Source of the DNA: Diphasiastrum complanatum
Taxonomy: Eukaryota > Streptophyta > Lycopodiopsida > Lycopodiales > Lycopodiaceae
Reading direction: 5' to 3'
Length of the DNA: 64,000 nucleotides
NCBI GenBank assembly: GCA_029204225.1
Contig: CM055115.1
Coordinates: forward strand, 7,847,826 to 7,911,825
Positions 1 to 12,786 of this stretch are shown piece by piece (position 1 is the first letter of the stretch; every line of letters begins with the position of its first letter). Position numbers and translations under genes: made by a program. The notes under the pieces were generated by a model. It saw only the letters and a program-made list of their open reading frames with translations, was not told the DNA's origin and did not search any database.

Positions 1-1711
1 CCTTTTCGGGGATATGAGCTGATAATGGACTTTCCGTATGTTCTTCCTCTCGCAAAAAATCATCTCGAAATTCATTGTATTGCCTTTGTTCCACTTTTGG
101 GTCTAGGTAGTCTTTTGGTAATGTGGAAGCCGTCAAATGGCTTCCATGTGGGCTAGCTGATTTTCTATGGTTTTGCTGCTATTCTTGTTGTTAGCATTGT
201 GCTTGAGTGAGAACTCTAATAGATTCGATGAGATATGACGTGCTAGGAGAATCATGTTAGGTTGTTTAGGACAATCCTTGAAACTGTGTTTATGTACACA
301 GTCGGGACATTCAGCATGGTATTGGTTTTTAACTTTACAGTCAGCCATGAAATGTCTTGTTTTGCCACAAATAAAGCAGCGGTTGCTCATTGGTCCCATG
401 GCGATAGTGTAACCATCTTGGATGGCTAGTTGTGCTGGGTTTTCTGGTGGTGTGGAATACTCATCTCGTTTGCATGAGCATGAGTTGTCTGTTTGATATT
501 GTTGAGAACTAACAGATGGAAGTGTTGTATCTTGATGATAGGAGTGATCATAGGAGTTTTCAACAAGATGTGTCTGTGCAGACTCTCGAGGATTGCGATG
601 TTTTTGTGCTCTTAGATGGGGTTGTCCTCATGGAGGTGGTCCTAAGAGTGCCAGTTGTGGCTGAGGTTCATGTCGAGGTTGTCTGGGCAACTCTTGTATA
701 TGGATTTGGTTGTTTCGTGGTGGATAGTGCGTATGTTGGTTCTGTGAACAAATGGTTGTCGAGGAGGTTGGTAATGTCCCCCTGACTGGTTGTGAGGTTG
801 GTTCCTCGAGTTATAATAGCAATAAAGTGATGTATGCCCCATAAAGTCGCAGATGTCACATTTGATCAATGAAGTATCTGGGACTGACTGGTATGAAGGG
901 CATTCATTGCCAGTGTGTGCACCTTGACAATGAGGGCACCATGTGTTCTCTCGTCTATGGTGGATCTGGCCAGAGGGTAATTGACCCAGCATCGAACTCT
1001 GGATAGACTTAAGAGTGTTTTTGAAACTCTTTCGTGAGTTTCTCCATCTGTTGTTGGTGTTGCTGGTTAAGCAACTCCATCTATGTTTTCCCACAACTTT
1101 TCTCGAGTGTCGTCATTTGGTCGAGCTTCTTGGACAGCACGATGTGCCCTCCGTTCATGTGGTTCATCGACATCAGAGCCCTCGTCTTCCTCTCGAATGG
1201 CATCAGAAATGGCTTGTTTCAATGATGTATATTTATCATTGGAACAAAGTTCACGTCTTATCCATCATGGGAGTCCAACGAGGAACCAAATTATGAGCAT
1301 AGACTCAGTAAGTTGTTCTTGTGCCTGACTTTTTAATCTTTTAAATCGTTCAATATAGTCACGTAATTTTTCGTTCTTTTGTCATTTTGATGTTACTTAG
1401 CTTGACAAAAGGACTTTCTATCAAGTGAAATGGCTTGAAGCGTTTGATAAAGGCCTCCTTCAAGAGTGACCAGTCACGTTTATCTTCACGATCAAGGTTA
1501 AAAAACCACTCTCGTACTCGATCGATCATGGCCATTGAAAAGAGCTGTACCATGGCTTCCAGTGATGTCTCGCCATAGACATCACATGCATTCTCAAAGA
1601 CTTGAAGAAATCTTTGAGGATCAATGTTACCATCGTACTTAGGTAAGTCTTGCTTTGGGGTATGTTTTTCAGTACGTGGAACATTATTCGTATTTCAATG
1701 GTGTAGAACAA
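1..1711 (-). pseudogene. Ty3/gypsy gag remnant, broken, truncated by window edge
   Basis: Reading the minus strand from 1711 down, the order is that of a gypsy gag. A capsid-like stretch comes first (about 1711-1359, two frames), containing VREWFFNLDRE and DWSLLKEAFIKRF, typical of the retrotransposon gag domain. A Cys/His-rich part follows (1094-642) with WCPHCQGAHTGNEC and KCDICDFMGHTSLYC, then a second Cys-rich part (399-133) with CFICGKTRHFMADC (CX2CX4HX4C). The frame stays open and charged to base 1, so the element continues outside the window. At least one frameshift (between 1526 and 1553) and several stops separate the pieces. The product would be the structural particle protein of an LTR element. 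Seen: motifs and order. Inferred: gypsy rather than copia, from the capsid motif. Confidence 0.72.
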
Positions 1712-1814
1712 CTGTTGTCATCAATGATTTAAGAAAAATAAACATGTATCATGCCTATGGATGGACTGCATCTCCTCTTCCATTGCCCTTTGCCATTCTT
1801 TGTGATCCTTTGCC

Positions 1815-2105
1815 TCACAAAGGTTGATCACTCATTAGGGCATAGTTCACATGATAGCAATTGGGAGACTTCCTTTCCCGGGTTGATCTTCTCACTGCTT
1901 CTTGTGTGCTAGATCTTGGTTGATTTAGCTTTGCGTCCTTCATGATCTTTTCATACCATTTTGGTATCTTAGACTCAGGTGATATGCTTCGTGGAGAGTA
2001 TGTGTCCCAAGGAGTGTCCAAGCATGCACCCAGAGTTTGCACTAGTCCAATCTCAACACGAACTGCCCCTAAGTGTCCGTTCGAAGTACCAAGTCTCTCA
2101 TGCAA
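1815..2105 (-). pseudogene. Ty1/copia fragment, linker between integrase and reverse transcriptase
   Basis: The minus-strand frame contains PWDTYSPRSISPESKIPKWYEK and RRSTRERKSPNCYHVNYALMSD. The plus-strand copia element in this window has the same linker at 14495-14690 (PWDSYSPRTRSPQRKLPKWY, then HSTRERKEPNKFQVNLALMSD). This segment lies between the integrase C-terminus and the start of RT in copia pol. No integrase core or RT is attached on either side, so it is an isolated scrap, abutting the gypsy gag remnant on its left. It is not expected to be functional. Confidence 0.75.
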
Positions 2106-3183
2106 GACTCAACTTTCACAGTTCCTTCATTGATTAGCTGACTTACAGGTAACACAAGCCAGCGTACTCATATGTTTCCTCATCATTGTTGGTCCAGAGA
2201 AAGCCTATAACAAACTTTCCATTCCGCAACAAAAACTTGTCAACTTATTAGGTCCAAAGTTCGCCAGTCTCCTCGTGTGAGTATGGCTAGGTCACCTTGA
2301 ATTTGCCCCCGTTTTGATCAACTTTCATTCAAAATTTGCCCCAAGAGAGAGGTGTGTGTGATAGTTTCCCTCTTGCTTATAAAATCAGCTGACCGGACTT
2401 AGAGTAGAGTTCTTTGGACACAAAGCCTTTCCAACACTTTGCTTCCCATCTGCTAGGATTATGGCTCGATCCAACTTGTTGCCAATCTCTGAAGAGGATC
2501 CTAGTCTTTCCCCTTTGAGGAAAAACCCAACTGATACTGGATATCACCCATGCTCAGTGAGTTTCAGTTCCGACGGTGGCCATCCCAAATGAAGACCAAC
2601 TGCTCCATAGAAGATCTCCCCTGAAATTGACCTTTCCAACTTTTGACTTCCTGCTTGCGTCTGGTGGGCGTTGTCGCAAATGAAACTAACCCAAGAAACA
2701 GGCTAGCCATCCATCCTTTGTAAACATCGAGTCATTTCGTTGTCGTTCATGTGCGAGTACTTGAACTGCGAATCCGTCCCACAGATTCTGTAGTCCTCTT
2801 TGTTTTGATGGTGTCAGCCTTCAAAAGAAAGGTTCCTTCTCGAGCAATCAGCTCCTTGTATCACAAGCAATTATGCAAACCAGACAAAGCACGAGTACTA
2901 AGACTCACCACGAATACATGCAAGCAAGACACTCGGGCAGGTTTACTAACAGGAAACAAAGACAAGGTCCCCCTTTGAGATGGTCCTGCCAACGGACCTT
3001 TGCCTGGCCGTGCCCATACAGATCGATCACAGAATCAGCCCACATAGAACACCTCTCCAACTATCCATGCCTTCACCATTAAGCAGCACATTGCCTCAGT
3101 CACGCCCCACCACTTTTTGGTCGATAGCCATTATAGCTAAATGATCGGCAGCTATCCCGCACCAGTAGCTAGAGTTTGAAGCC
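2106..3183. other. No gene recognised
   Basis: Short open frames (2751-2978 and 2873-3082, plus) carry no motif I recognise and overlap each other in different frames. The stretch lies between two copia scraps and is probably further decayed element sequence, but nothing in it supports a specific call. Confidence 0.4.
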
Positions 3184-3790
3184 TTGATGTCAAACAACAC
3201 ATGGGAGCTTGTGGAACCACCAAACAACATCCATGTGATTGGATGTAAGTGGGTTTTCAGAACTAAGTATAATCATGATGGATCTATCAATAAGTATAAA
3301 GCAAGACTTTGTGCCAAAGGCTACTCACAAATCAAAGGTCTTGACTATGAAGACAACTTTGCACCAGTTGCAAAGATGGTAACAATCCGAATACTTATAT
3401 CTCTGGCATGTTTTCACAATTGGAGTATGTTCCAACTTGATGTTTTTTGGCTATCAAAAATGCAGACAACTATTTCCTTATCATCCCGTGAAGATGAGTA
3501 TAAATCTCTTACAACCACAACAAATGAGATTTTATTGATCAAAAGGCTACTTTTGGAGCTAAAGTGTTATGCAGATGAAGATCTTCCAATTATCAAGAAT
3601 GACAACATTTCTGCTCATGCTCTTGCAAATACCCAGTTTTTTATGCAAGGAGCAAACACATTGAAGTAGCTCATCATTTTGTAAGAGAAAAAGTCATTGG
3701 GAGAGAGATCTCACTAGAGCATGTTGATTCTACAAATTGTGTTGCAGATCTTATCACCAAGCCACTACTCAGAATGTCTTTATCAATATG
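3184..3790 (+). pseudogene. Ty1/copia RT-RNase H with large internal deletion
   Basis: The frame begins with the usual start of copia RT (SNNTWELVEPPNN, GCKWVFRTKYN, YKARLCAKGYSQIKGLDYED, FAPVAKM) and runs to MFQLDV, where RT region 2 begins. It then jumps directly into RNase H (WLSKMQTTISLSSREDEYKSL). The fingers/palm part of RT, including the YxDD catalytic pair, is therefore missing. The RNase H tail continues past 3669 in another frame with HHFVREKV and VADLITKPL up to about 3780. A polypurine tract and LTR start follow at 3841-3853. The element is dead. Confidence 0.85.
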
Positions 3791-3840
3791 AGGTCTAACC
3801 TTGGCCTAATTTTGAAGTCTATGTTGATAGGAACATAAAT

Positions 3841-4440
3841 TTTAAGGAGGAGTGTGAAGATTATTAAAATATTATCTTCCTATTTCGAGTTTGGGGCCAT
3901 GTCGATGGTTATTTCCACTAAATTTCATATTGTACATAAAAGGTATGTGAGTTAGATAGATTCAATTTTGATGACATGCAGAAGTTTAGATAGCATGCAA
4001 TGTCATACTGTATGCATGCAAGCCACATGCCATCAGTGCATGAAACATGCAAAGTGGTTTCTATGATCTACACATGTCTAGGCAGATTTTTGTGTTGACA
4101 TGCAGCACATGCAACATCCATGCATGCAGTTACACATGTGGATCTTTGGTAGGTGAATTAGTTCAGTTAAGTGGACTTTCCATGCAACTCCATTGTAGGA
4201 ATTCGAGTCTCTCTCATGTAGCTTGAGTACTCTACTCTTTATAAACAGGTCGTACAGGTACTGTCCTCCACACATGTGAGGCCGCTCCTCAAAGTTTTTA
4301 ATCATTTGATCCATTGCTCTTGCTTAAATCATAGTGTAAAGCATCTAGATCAAGGTCTAACACCTAGAACTTGATAGATCTTTGGATTAAGAAATCAATA
4401 ACTCTTGATGATTGATAAGTACAATCATAATTGTTCTTTT
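3841..4440 (+). repeat. Polypurine tract and putative 3' LTR, right end unresolved
   Basis: After the RNase H tail of the deleted copia comes a purine run (TTAAGGAGGAG) and then TGTGAAGATTATT beginning at 3853, the expected arrangement of PPT plus 3' LTR start. I could not identify the CA end of the LTR or a target duplication, so the right boundary is set only by the start of the next element near 4455. The minus-strand frame at 4078-4314 has no recognisable motif. Confidence 0.45.
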
Positions 4441-4454
4441 TCTCTGAAAATTGA

Positions 4455-7346
4455 CAACTTCAATCAAGAGGAGGTGGATCTACATCAATATCTCATTATG
4501 AAGAGGAGGCTATATTCATCAAAAGCAAGTTCAAGGGCAAAGGCAAAAGCAAGTGGTCTAAAGGGCGAGATCAAGGTGAGACTTCCTCTTTTGGCAAAAA
4601 GAAAGATAATTCTAAGTTAAAATGCTTTTATTGTGGAATCAAAGGGCATTTTGCAAATGAATCTTTGAAGAAACAAAGAGATGAAGGTAGCAAGCAAATC
4701 AACTTTACTACTGATGATGAGGATCTAGGTGGTTGTGATTCTCTTTTGATGTGTTCTTCAAGTCTGTGACGGTGACAAAGATTCATGGTGGATTGATAGT
4801 GGAGCTAATTCACACATGACTAGTCACAAGGAGTTCTTTACTTATATGGAGCCAAGAAAGCAATTCACATGGCCAATGGTGGTGAGTGTTTGATTGAAGG
4901 TATTGGTACAATTCCTATTGGTCTCTCTACTAATAGGAAAACAAGACTTGATGTTGTTCTTTACATTCCTTCACTTTCAAAGAATTTGCTAAGTGTTGGT
5001 CAAATGATAGAGAAAGGATACATGGTAAAGTTTGGTGGTGATGCTTGTTTCATTACAAAGGAAAAAATCTTGGTTGTTAGGGCAATAGACAAGGTAGACT
5101 TTTCAAGCTTGATGCTTTTGTTATGGCTAACAAAAAGGATGGAATGGAAAAGGAGATTGGTCTCAACTTTCCAAAGTTTCCTTTTAGCATCAATAGGATT
5201 GGTGGAAGTTATGCAAAGTCTAAAAAGCTTCCTTATGCTAGATCTAGGTCGAGATCTAATATGCTTCTTGGAAATGTTCATCTTTGTGCTAACTTGGCTA
5301 GATATGAGGATACTGATGGTGTTTCAATGGTTCTTCATGGCAAGTGCAAGCATGCAAAAGGTAAGGAAAGAGCTAACTTCATCAATGGAAGTGAAGGTTA
5401 TTCCTTGGAATTGTTGTTAATGATTTCTTTGATCATATGGAAAAAGATGTTGCTAGGTGCATGCATGAAGGAGGTGGTTCTTCTACATTCTTTGTGATGA
5501 GTCCAAGAAAGTCATTTTTGCAGCAAGTGGAGTCACATGTCTTCATAAAGATAGTAGATCAAATGGTTCTATCAAGAGACTTGGTAAGGGAGATACTCAC
5601 AAGTCAAGAAAAAGAGAAGTGTGTGAAGTCTTCAAAGTAGGAGGTACTTTGAATGATGTCATTGTGAATGACAGTGAGGAAGAATCATTATCATATGAGT
5701 CATTACCTAAAACATTGAGTAGAAGTTCTTGTTTGAAAAAAGAGAGTACTTCAGTCATCCTTATGTTGAAGGTACTAATCATATTTTTCATGGCTTCAAA
5801 TGTTTTTGAGATTTCTACTTCTTATGATGCAATCATTAAGAGGGAGTGATATGAAGAAAAGAGCAATGGAAGATTGGTTCTTGGGAAGATCCAAGGCATG
5901 GATCTCACATCTCTTCATCAACTCAAAGGTTTCTATGATTGTGAATTGATCACTCATGATCAAGATGGCAAAAGGTTGGTTGGAGAAGACTACATGGAGC
6001 AAATCGAGAGGCAATTTCTTCAAGGCAAGGGAGATCTCATTGGTGAGCTTATTGGATGGAAAGTTTGCAATCTATCTTTTGATTTATGATGGTGCCACCA
6101 ATGACATTGTTTTCACTAACCTTTGTGAAAATTCGAGATCAAGTATTGATGAGATCTTGTTGGATCTAGATCATATGTTTGAGAGGGAGTATTTCCAGAG
6201 GTTCAGGTCTGAAGATATTCATATCTTTGATATCTTTTGAAGCGACTCACTTTGCTTTACTCAAATGTTTTGGAGAATCTTCTTGTGTAGATGATGCTAT
6301 GCAAGTGGATAGTGGTTTTCATAGTTTTCATACTAGAAAAACAAGTAATGGATCTGGAAAACAAAGTTTGTTCAGTGACTTTGATGGTCAAGAGGAAGAT
6401 CAAGATGTTGGTCTCAAAGGGCTTCAATGACACAAAAGGAAAGGTGGCAATTTCGAGCTAGTCAAAAGCACCAAAGGAAAGTTATTTGGCAAAGATGTTA
6501 TGGATCTATTTTTTCAGGAGTCTTTAAACTCAAGTAAGGTCAAAGGAGTAGCAAAGAAGTGTTGTTCAAGTTTACTTTACTTGTTCTATCTCATGTTTGA
6601 GCTATTTCATGTGGATGTGTGCAAATTGTCAAGGTATGGACAAACTAGCTACATTGTCTTGCAATAGCTTATTGTTGGAGTTGTACTAGAATTCTTGACT
6701 GGTTTTGCTGATGGAAATGAAACTATTGGAGGTTCATTATATCACTCATCCATGACCAAGTTCTCAAGTGTTGAGCTACTTGATGCCAATGTTTGGAGAT
6801 TGTCAATTTTTGGTTAATTCATGGTCATTTTCTTGTGTCAAGTAGATCTTGAAGATGGACTAGTACAACCTACTTGGTTTATGGAGTCATGTGGTGCTAG
6901 ATTTGCATCATTAATGTACTCACCCATTCATGGATTTTCAAGGTTTGATGGTTTCTTGTGGCAAGATGGAGATGGAGGCTCATTCATGGAGTTTTATGGT
7001 AGAGACATATCAAGAAAGGACAAAGTTGGAGGAGACAAGCAAGCAAATGGTCATCACTCACATTTATTGTTTGGTTGCTATAATTTTCTAGAGAGTTCAA
7101 AGTTTGAAGCATGGCGGAATCATTTCATTCACACTCTATTTGGTTCTTCATGTTCTAGTTATACCTTGATGTGTAAAATTGATGTAAGAAATAGTGAAGC
7201 ATCCAATTTGGATACTATACTCTATATCAATTATAGAGACTACTTTAGAATTTTAGAAAGGAGATCTATACTTAGTATGGAGATCATTCTAAAGTTGGAT
7301 CAAAGTAGTTTGGTTAAAACTATGCCAAAACTAGTTGAAGAGGGAG
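4455..7346 (+). pseudogene. Copy B of copia-derived element: gag tail, protease, then unknown domain
   Basis: This is a decayed, 5'-truncated relative of the intact element at 45932-51502. From the left it has the Lys/Gly-rich gag linker (SKFKGKGKSKWSKG), a zinc knuckle with its last Cys lost (CFYCGIKGHFANES), and a copia protease/pre-integrase region (WWIDSGANSHMT near 4790; IPSLSKNLLSVGQMIEKGYMVKF; GRLFKLDAFV). From about 5160 it passes straight into the unknown domain, with no integrase core or RT. Shared blocks include VCEVFKVGGTLNDV, NDSEEESLSYESLPK, GKIQGMDLTSLHQLKGFYDC and CKIDVRNSEAS. The frame is broken repeatedly. The 3' end reads KLVEEGV, overlapping the polypurine tract before the LTR at 7347. 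Function of the domain is unknown. Confidence 0.75.
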
Positions 7347-7981
7347 TGTGAGAGATTTCAACAAGTTTAGTCATATTTTGGTAAATTGTCATTATGAGGC
7401 CAAAACTCAAAAGATAAACTTTTTGAAGTTATATTAGTTTAAAATACATCTGGAAACAATTTTTGAAAGTGTGGAAAAGTTGGTAGTCAACTTTGAGAGA
7501 GATTCAAATTTGAACTTTGGGTACATTGAATCTAGACCTAAAAATAGTAGGGTTTACATTTTGGAAGAAAAGCCAAGTGGCCAAATAGGGTTTGGAACTG
7601 TTATAAAAAGAGAAAACTCATGGAGAGACACATATTCTCTCTTCTCTCTCTCATTTCATCATTATACATCGTTCTCTTTGGGTTCTACTGCTCATTAGTG
7701 CACTATCATGATGTTATCTTGCAATTCTATGTGTAGAATGATCATTTATTGCTATTTTCGGTTCCACATGTGTGAAATACAATAGGGTACTATAATTGTA
7801 CGGAAGAAAAAACTATATTTTATGTTTTGGTTCATGTTTGATTAGTATCTCTTAGAGTTTGCATCTCATTTTGTATGTAGATGCTGATTTTTATACATTG
7901 GCAAGATTGTTGGTTTGCTCTTTTTTGTAATTAAAGATCAAGGACATGGATTGGATCTTGAATGATCTGAAATCCTTCACA
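7347..7981 (+). repeat. 3' LTR of copy B (635 bp)
   Basis: The sequence starts with TGTGAGAGATTTC directly after the purine-rich GAAGAGGGAG and ends with TGAAATCCTTCACA at 7981. It is related along its length to the LTRs at 17654-18302 (reverse) and 27888-28510, sharing the ACTTTTTGAAAGTGTGG block, the GTTATAAAA promoter-like block and a CACATGTGTGAAAT motif. No matching 5' LTR is found upstream of copy B. Confidence 0.85.
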
Positions 7982-9275
7982 TTTAATTAGACTTATCTTG
8001 AATTTATACGTCGAGATGCCTGGAACTGCCGGTGCCATAGATCACCATCCCATAAGATGCCATCATCACTTGATGACTTGATCATGAATGAGTGACATAA
8101 TGAACCTCCAATCGTCCACTTTCTAAGTTCCTACCAAGCTTCAAACAAAAATGCAAAAATAAAACAATGACGGAGGCACTAAGGCTTACCCAACTAGTGC
8201 TCGAAATGGAAATGAAACTATCTAAGATGACAAAATACAAAACCTTACTAAGGCTTACCCAACTAGCAAGGTGATTAAACTAAATCCTAAATTAACACCC
8301 AAAGGGATTGAGAATGATATATTGTGGCTAAACTAAGCATAAAGCGATTAAAAACATGCCAGAATAAAAAACCAGTGAAAGAAGGCAAAAGGAGGCCTGA
8401 GCACCTTCCCTCAAGCTATGCACCTTCCAATGGGAACACAGAGAAATAGAATGAAATAGAATGACTTCTCAAATAGAGAGCAATTTAGCATAATCTCAAA
8501 GTGTTATTTACAAGGCAAATACCTCTCCTTTTATGGCAAGGAGTGTCTTCCATAAATATCCATTAACTTATGGGACTAATCTATTTCTAGCCTTTCTCGA
8601 ACTTCTAACTTAGGATTTAGAATTTCAAAGTTTCTTAACTTAGGAAAACTTAAGACAAAATATTTCTAATCTTAAGTTTCCTAAGTCTAAGTTTTAAATC
8701 TAAGTTTAAGCTCTTTAATTATTATTTAAGCTTCTACTCATGGGCTTACAAAACACATGCCATGGCGGAAATTTATTAACAGACACTCATATGTGGACTT
8801 ACAAAACACATGCCATGGAGTTTTATTTCTCTCTTTTTATTTTTCTCTGTGCCAGTACAGATGCTAACAAGGAAATCGACTAGGATTAGCGCAAAAAGGC
8901 TGAGTTAACTTCCTTATTACATGTTGAAAATCCACCCAACTTCACAAAGGGAGTTGAATTTGCTATGTATTCCAAGCTCCCATAGTGAGAAGATAGATTA
9001 TCTTTGGAGCTTATTGGCAATCTCAAGCTAGTTCACTATATACATTGAGTTTTTGTGATCCAAATGAAACCAAATTGATTTCTATTTCATTATCAGTCTG
9101 CAGGCCGTACAACAGCCTGTGGCTTGCATGTGTGGGTTCAGATTTCAGTGTTGATCAATGCCTTGTTGTTAGTCAAATTGCCAATCTAGATCAACTTTTT
9201 TTATGTCTAGTTCTATGATAGATTGTTAAGCAAGCATCCAATCACTCTTGTGGATCTTTTGTAAATCCATTTATG
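7982..9275. other. No gene recognised; short dispersed repeats
   Basis: No coding motif is visible. Two short sequences recur within the stretch: CTAAGGCTTACCCAACTAG near 8180 and 8250, and CTTACAAAACACATGCCATGG near 8745 and 8795. This suggests untranslated LTR or leader sequence of an unidentified element. The right side joins abruptly to a truncated LTR at about 9276. Confidence 0.4.
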
Positions 9276-9456
9276 GTCTTAAATCTACTCAAACTTGCAT
9301 TCTAATGTTCCCGCACTTTCAAAAAGTGTCTATTCAAATGAAATTTAGATAATGAACTTTGAAAAGTCAATCTCTTATTCTAAAAAAAATTTTGGCCTCA
9401 ATATGCCGAATATGGAAATATAGCAAAATGTGAGAAAACTAGTTGAATCTTTTACA
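9276..9456 (-). repeat. Truncated 3' LTR of the minus-strand copia element
   Basis: Read on the minus strand, TGTAAAAGATTCAACTAG begins at 9456 right after GAAGAGGGAG, and the sequence follows the LTR at 27888 through GAATGCAAGTTTGAGTAGAT. Similarity is lost near 9276, so roughly 450 bp of the LTR have been deleted or replaced. Confidence 0.75.
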
Positions 9457-12400
9457 CTCCCTCTTCAACTAGTTTTAGCATAGACTTTGATAGCACTCCA
9501 AGTGAAGTCCTATGCTTTATGAACAAGTCTTTTTCCAATGCTTTGGTGAAGATATCAGCTACACATTTCCTTGAAGACACATGTTGAAGCTCCACCTCCT
9601 TTGCAATGACTTGCTCCCTCACAAAGTGATATTGTATCTCAATATGCTTGCTCCTAGCATGAAAGATAGGATTGGATACCATTCTTTGGGCTGTCACAAA
9701 AGATGATTGGGCTCTCTGAAAAATCTAGCAAGTGAAGATCCTTGATCATCATCTTGATCCATACCATCTCCTTTGTGCAATGTGTAAGAGCTTTGTACTC
9801 GGCCTCACTAGATGACAATGAGATAGTGGCTTGTTTCTTTGACATCCATGATATAGCTCCATCACCTATGAAAATACAATAAGCACTAATGGATTTCCTA
9901 TCCATTACATCTCTAGCATAGTCCAAATCTGAAAATCCAAAAATATTAGGTGATGATCCCTCATACAATATGCCAAAATCTCGAGTTCCAATGATGTACC
10001 TCAAAACTCGCCTTCCTAGCTTGCAATGCTCCTCACTAGGATCTTGCATGAATTGACTCAATCTTCTAACACAATAGCTTAGATCAGGTCTAGTAATGGT
10101 TAGATAGATGAGTGAACCAACTAGCTTCCTATAGAGAGTAATGTCCTCAAAGGATCTTCCATTACCTCTTATAGTTAGCTTTACATGAGACTCCATAGGT
10201 GTATCAATAGCTTTTGCATCTACCATAATGATGATCTCATGGTGGCAGTGAGGTTTCTTCGGTGTGAGTCTTGTATCTCATGTGGTCCACTTGTGTTTCA
10301 AGTTGGATGGTGAACAAGTCAAGTTCAGAGTGTGAGAATACCATGACCTTGGAGCTTGCTTCAATCCATATAAACTTTTGAAGAGCAAGCAAACTTTTTA
10401 TTTGTCATGGATGAACCCAATAGGCTAATCTATATAAATCTCTTCTTCTAGATACCCATTTAGAAATGCATTAGGGACATCTAGTTGAAGAACTTGCCAA
10501 TTGAAAAAAACAAGCAAGAGAAATTATGATTCTAATTGATACCATCTTTGCAACTGGAGCAAAGGTCTCCTCATAATCAAGTCCATAAACTTGCGCAAAA
10601 TCTTTAGCACAAAGCCTAGCCTTGTACTTGTTGATTGTGCCATCTTGATTATACTTGATTCGAAAAACCCACTTGCAACCAATGGTGTGCTTGTTGGATG
10701 GAAGATCCACAAGCTCCCATGTCTTATTGGCCATCAAAGCATCATATTCCTCCTTCATGGCAAGGTACGATTCCTTCGAGTTGAGAGCATCATATACATC
10801 CTTCGGCTCCTCATGAGAAATGAAATAAGCACAATTAGTGGAGTTGATTTCCACTTGCTTGCCTCTATCTTCATAGGTAAGCCTTCTAGGCTCGGATCTT
10901 TCTCTTTGAGATCTCCTTGGCGAAAAGATTTGAGGTGACTCCTCCTCAATTCTCAGCCCCATCTCTCCATGATAGTCTTCAAGATTGATGATTGGAGTAT
11001 CTTTGTGAGAATATTTGAACTCGACCTCCTCAAAAATGTATTTTTGATCTTCATGGAATATAACGTCTCTACTCTCAATTATAGTTGAGGTAGGCGGAAC
11101 ATAGATTCTGTAAACTTTCTTGTTGGATGCATATCCAACCATGATTCCTTTAACAGAATTGGGATCATCTCTTCTCCTTGTTTCCAAGGGCACATTAACA
11201 AAGCAAGCACGACCAAAAACTCTGAGGTGATCTACCTTAGGTTTCTTTTTAAACAAGACTTCAAAAGGTGATTTTCCAAGGAGTGCATTGTGAGGTAATC
11301 TATTGCACAAATAGTTTGCACAATTTATAGCTTCACCCCAATATTCAATAGGCAAAGAAGCTACTACTCAAATTGCTTCAGCACATTCACATAAAGATCT
11401 GTTTTTCCTCTCAACTACTCCATTTTGAGATGGAGAATAAGCACAAGAAAACTCTCTCTTTATTCCTTCACCTTCACAACAATCATGAAACTTGTTGGAG
11501 ATGTATTCACCTCCTCCATCACATCTTAAGCTTTAACTTTGAAAGAAAACAGTTTCTCAACATAAGCTTTGAAGATTAGGAAGTGATAAAAGCCCATAGC
11601 CTTTGAGGAAAGTAGATACAACCAAGTAAATCTAGTAAAGTCATCAATAAATATGACAAAACATGTTGCACCACCAATACTTTTAGAAGAGAAAAAATGT
11701 ACATCTGAGTGTATAAGCTCCAAAGGATGACTAGTCTTTATAAAAGACTTCTGATACGGCTTTCTATGAGATTTTGCAATGGCACAAGCCTCACAAGGCT
11801 TGAAATCTTTGGAAAGAGATTTTGGAAGACCGATAGCCTTCACTTTCTTGACCATAGAAGACATAGATCTAAAGTTAGGATGACCCAACCTTCTATGCCA
11901 CAGCTCCTCCTTAGATAACAAAGCAACTTCACAAAGATTTGCATTCTCATAAGAATTCAACTTAAAAATTCCACCACATCTAGATCCATTAGCAAGGATC
12001 TCATCATTTTTCTTGATAAAACAAGTATTGGAGTTGAACTTTACATCACAACCATTATCAAGCAACTTTCCCATGCTAATTAGTTCTTTGTGAGTTTTGG
12101 AATAAAAAGAACATTAGAAAGTGCAAGAACTTTTGAAGAAGCAAGTTTCAATGGAATGTTGCCAATTCCTTCTATTGGGCACTCATGATCATTAGCAATA
12201 TAAATAGATCTCTTGAGTCCTTTGTAAGGTAAGGTTAAGTCAAATGACTTCTTTGAACAACACATATATGAAGAAGCTCCACTATCTATGTACCAAGCTC
12301 CATCTTTCTTGAAAGGTGATGATGAAAAACTAGACACCATGAGTGATCCTTCTCCATCACTTGCAACAGAATCTTCTTCAATCTCTTTGGAGAGATTAGC

Positions 12401-12786
12401 TTGCTTGAGTTGGTTTTTCTTCTTAAAGCAATTAGAGGCATAGTGCCACTTTTTGTCACAGAAGAAACACTTCACTTTCTTCTTCTTGGTCTTTGAGTTA
12501 GAAGGATGAGATGTATCATCCTCTTCACCATCTTTGTCTCGATCTCTAGCTTTGTCTTTGTTGGATGCTTGAGAGAACTGGCCTTACTCCTTCCTTTCTG
12601 CTTGCCTTTGACAAAGAGGGCTTTGTCACTTCCACCATATTCAAGTTTGTTCATCCTGGAGAGTTTATAGCTTTGTCTAGATTCTTCAAAAAATTCTAGA
12701 TTAGGCAACTCCTCCTTAATAGCAAAAGACTGAACAAGATTATTATAGTCATCTCTCAAGCCATTCAGTATGGAAGCATAAATACA
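9457..12786 (-). pseudogene. Ty1/copia gag-pol, minus strand, broken
   Basis: In 5'-to-3' order on the minus strand: gag (12786-12472; LNGLRDDYNNLVQSFAIKEELP), zinc knuckle (CFFCDKKWHYASNC), protease (GAWYIDSGASSYM), pre-integrase (LWHRRLGHPNFRSM), integrase (HSDVHFFSSKSIGGATCFV), the integrase C-terminus and the start of RT (11355-10471; GCKWVFRIKYN, KARLCAKDFAQVYG), then a damaged RT core. RNase H follows (10226-9457; RYIIGTRDFGILYEG, SLSSSEAEYKALTHC, ADIFTKALEK). Frameshifts and stops separate the parts. The RT stretch between 10470 and 10230 is too short and lacks the YxDD pair, so the enzyme would be inactive. The gag start is cut off at about 12786 by the plus-strand element. Its 5' LTR is the one at 17654-18302. 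Confidence 0.9.
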
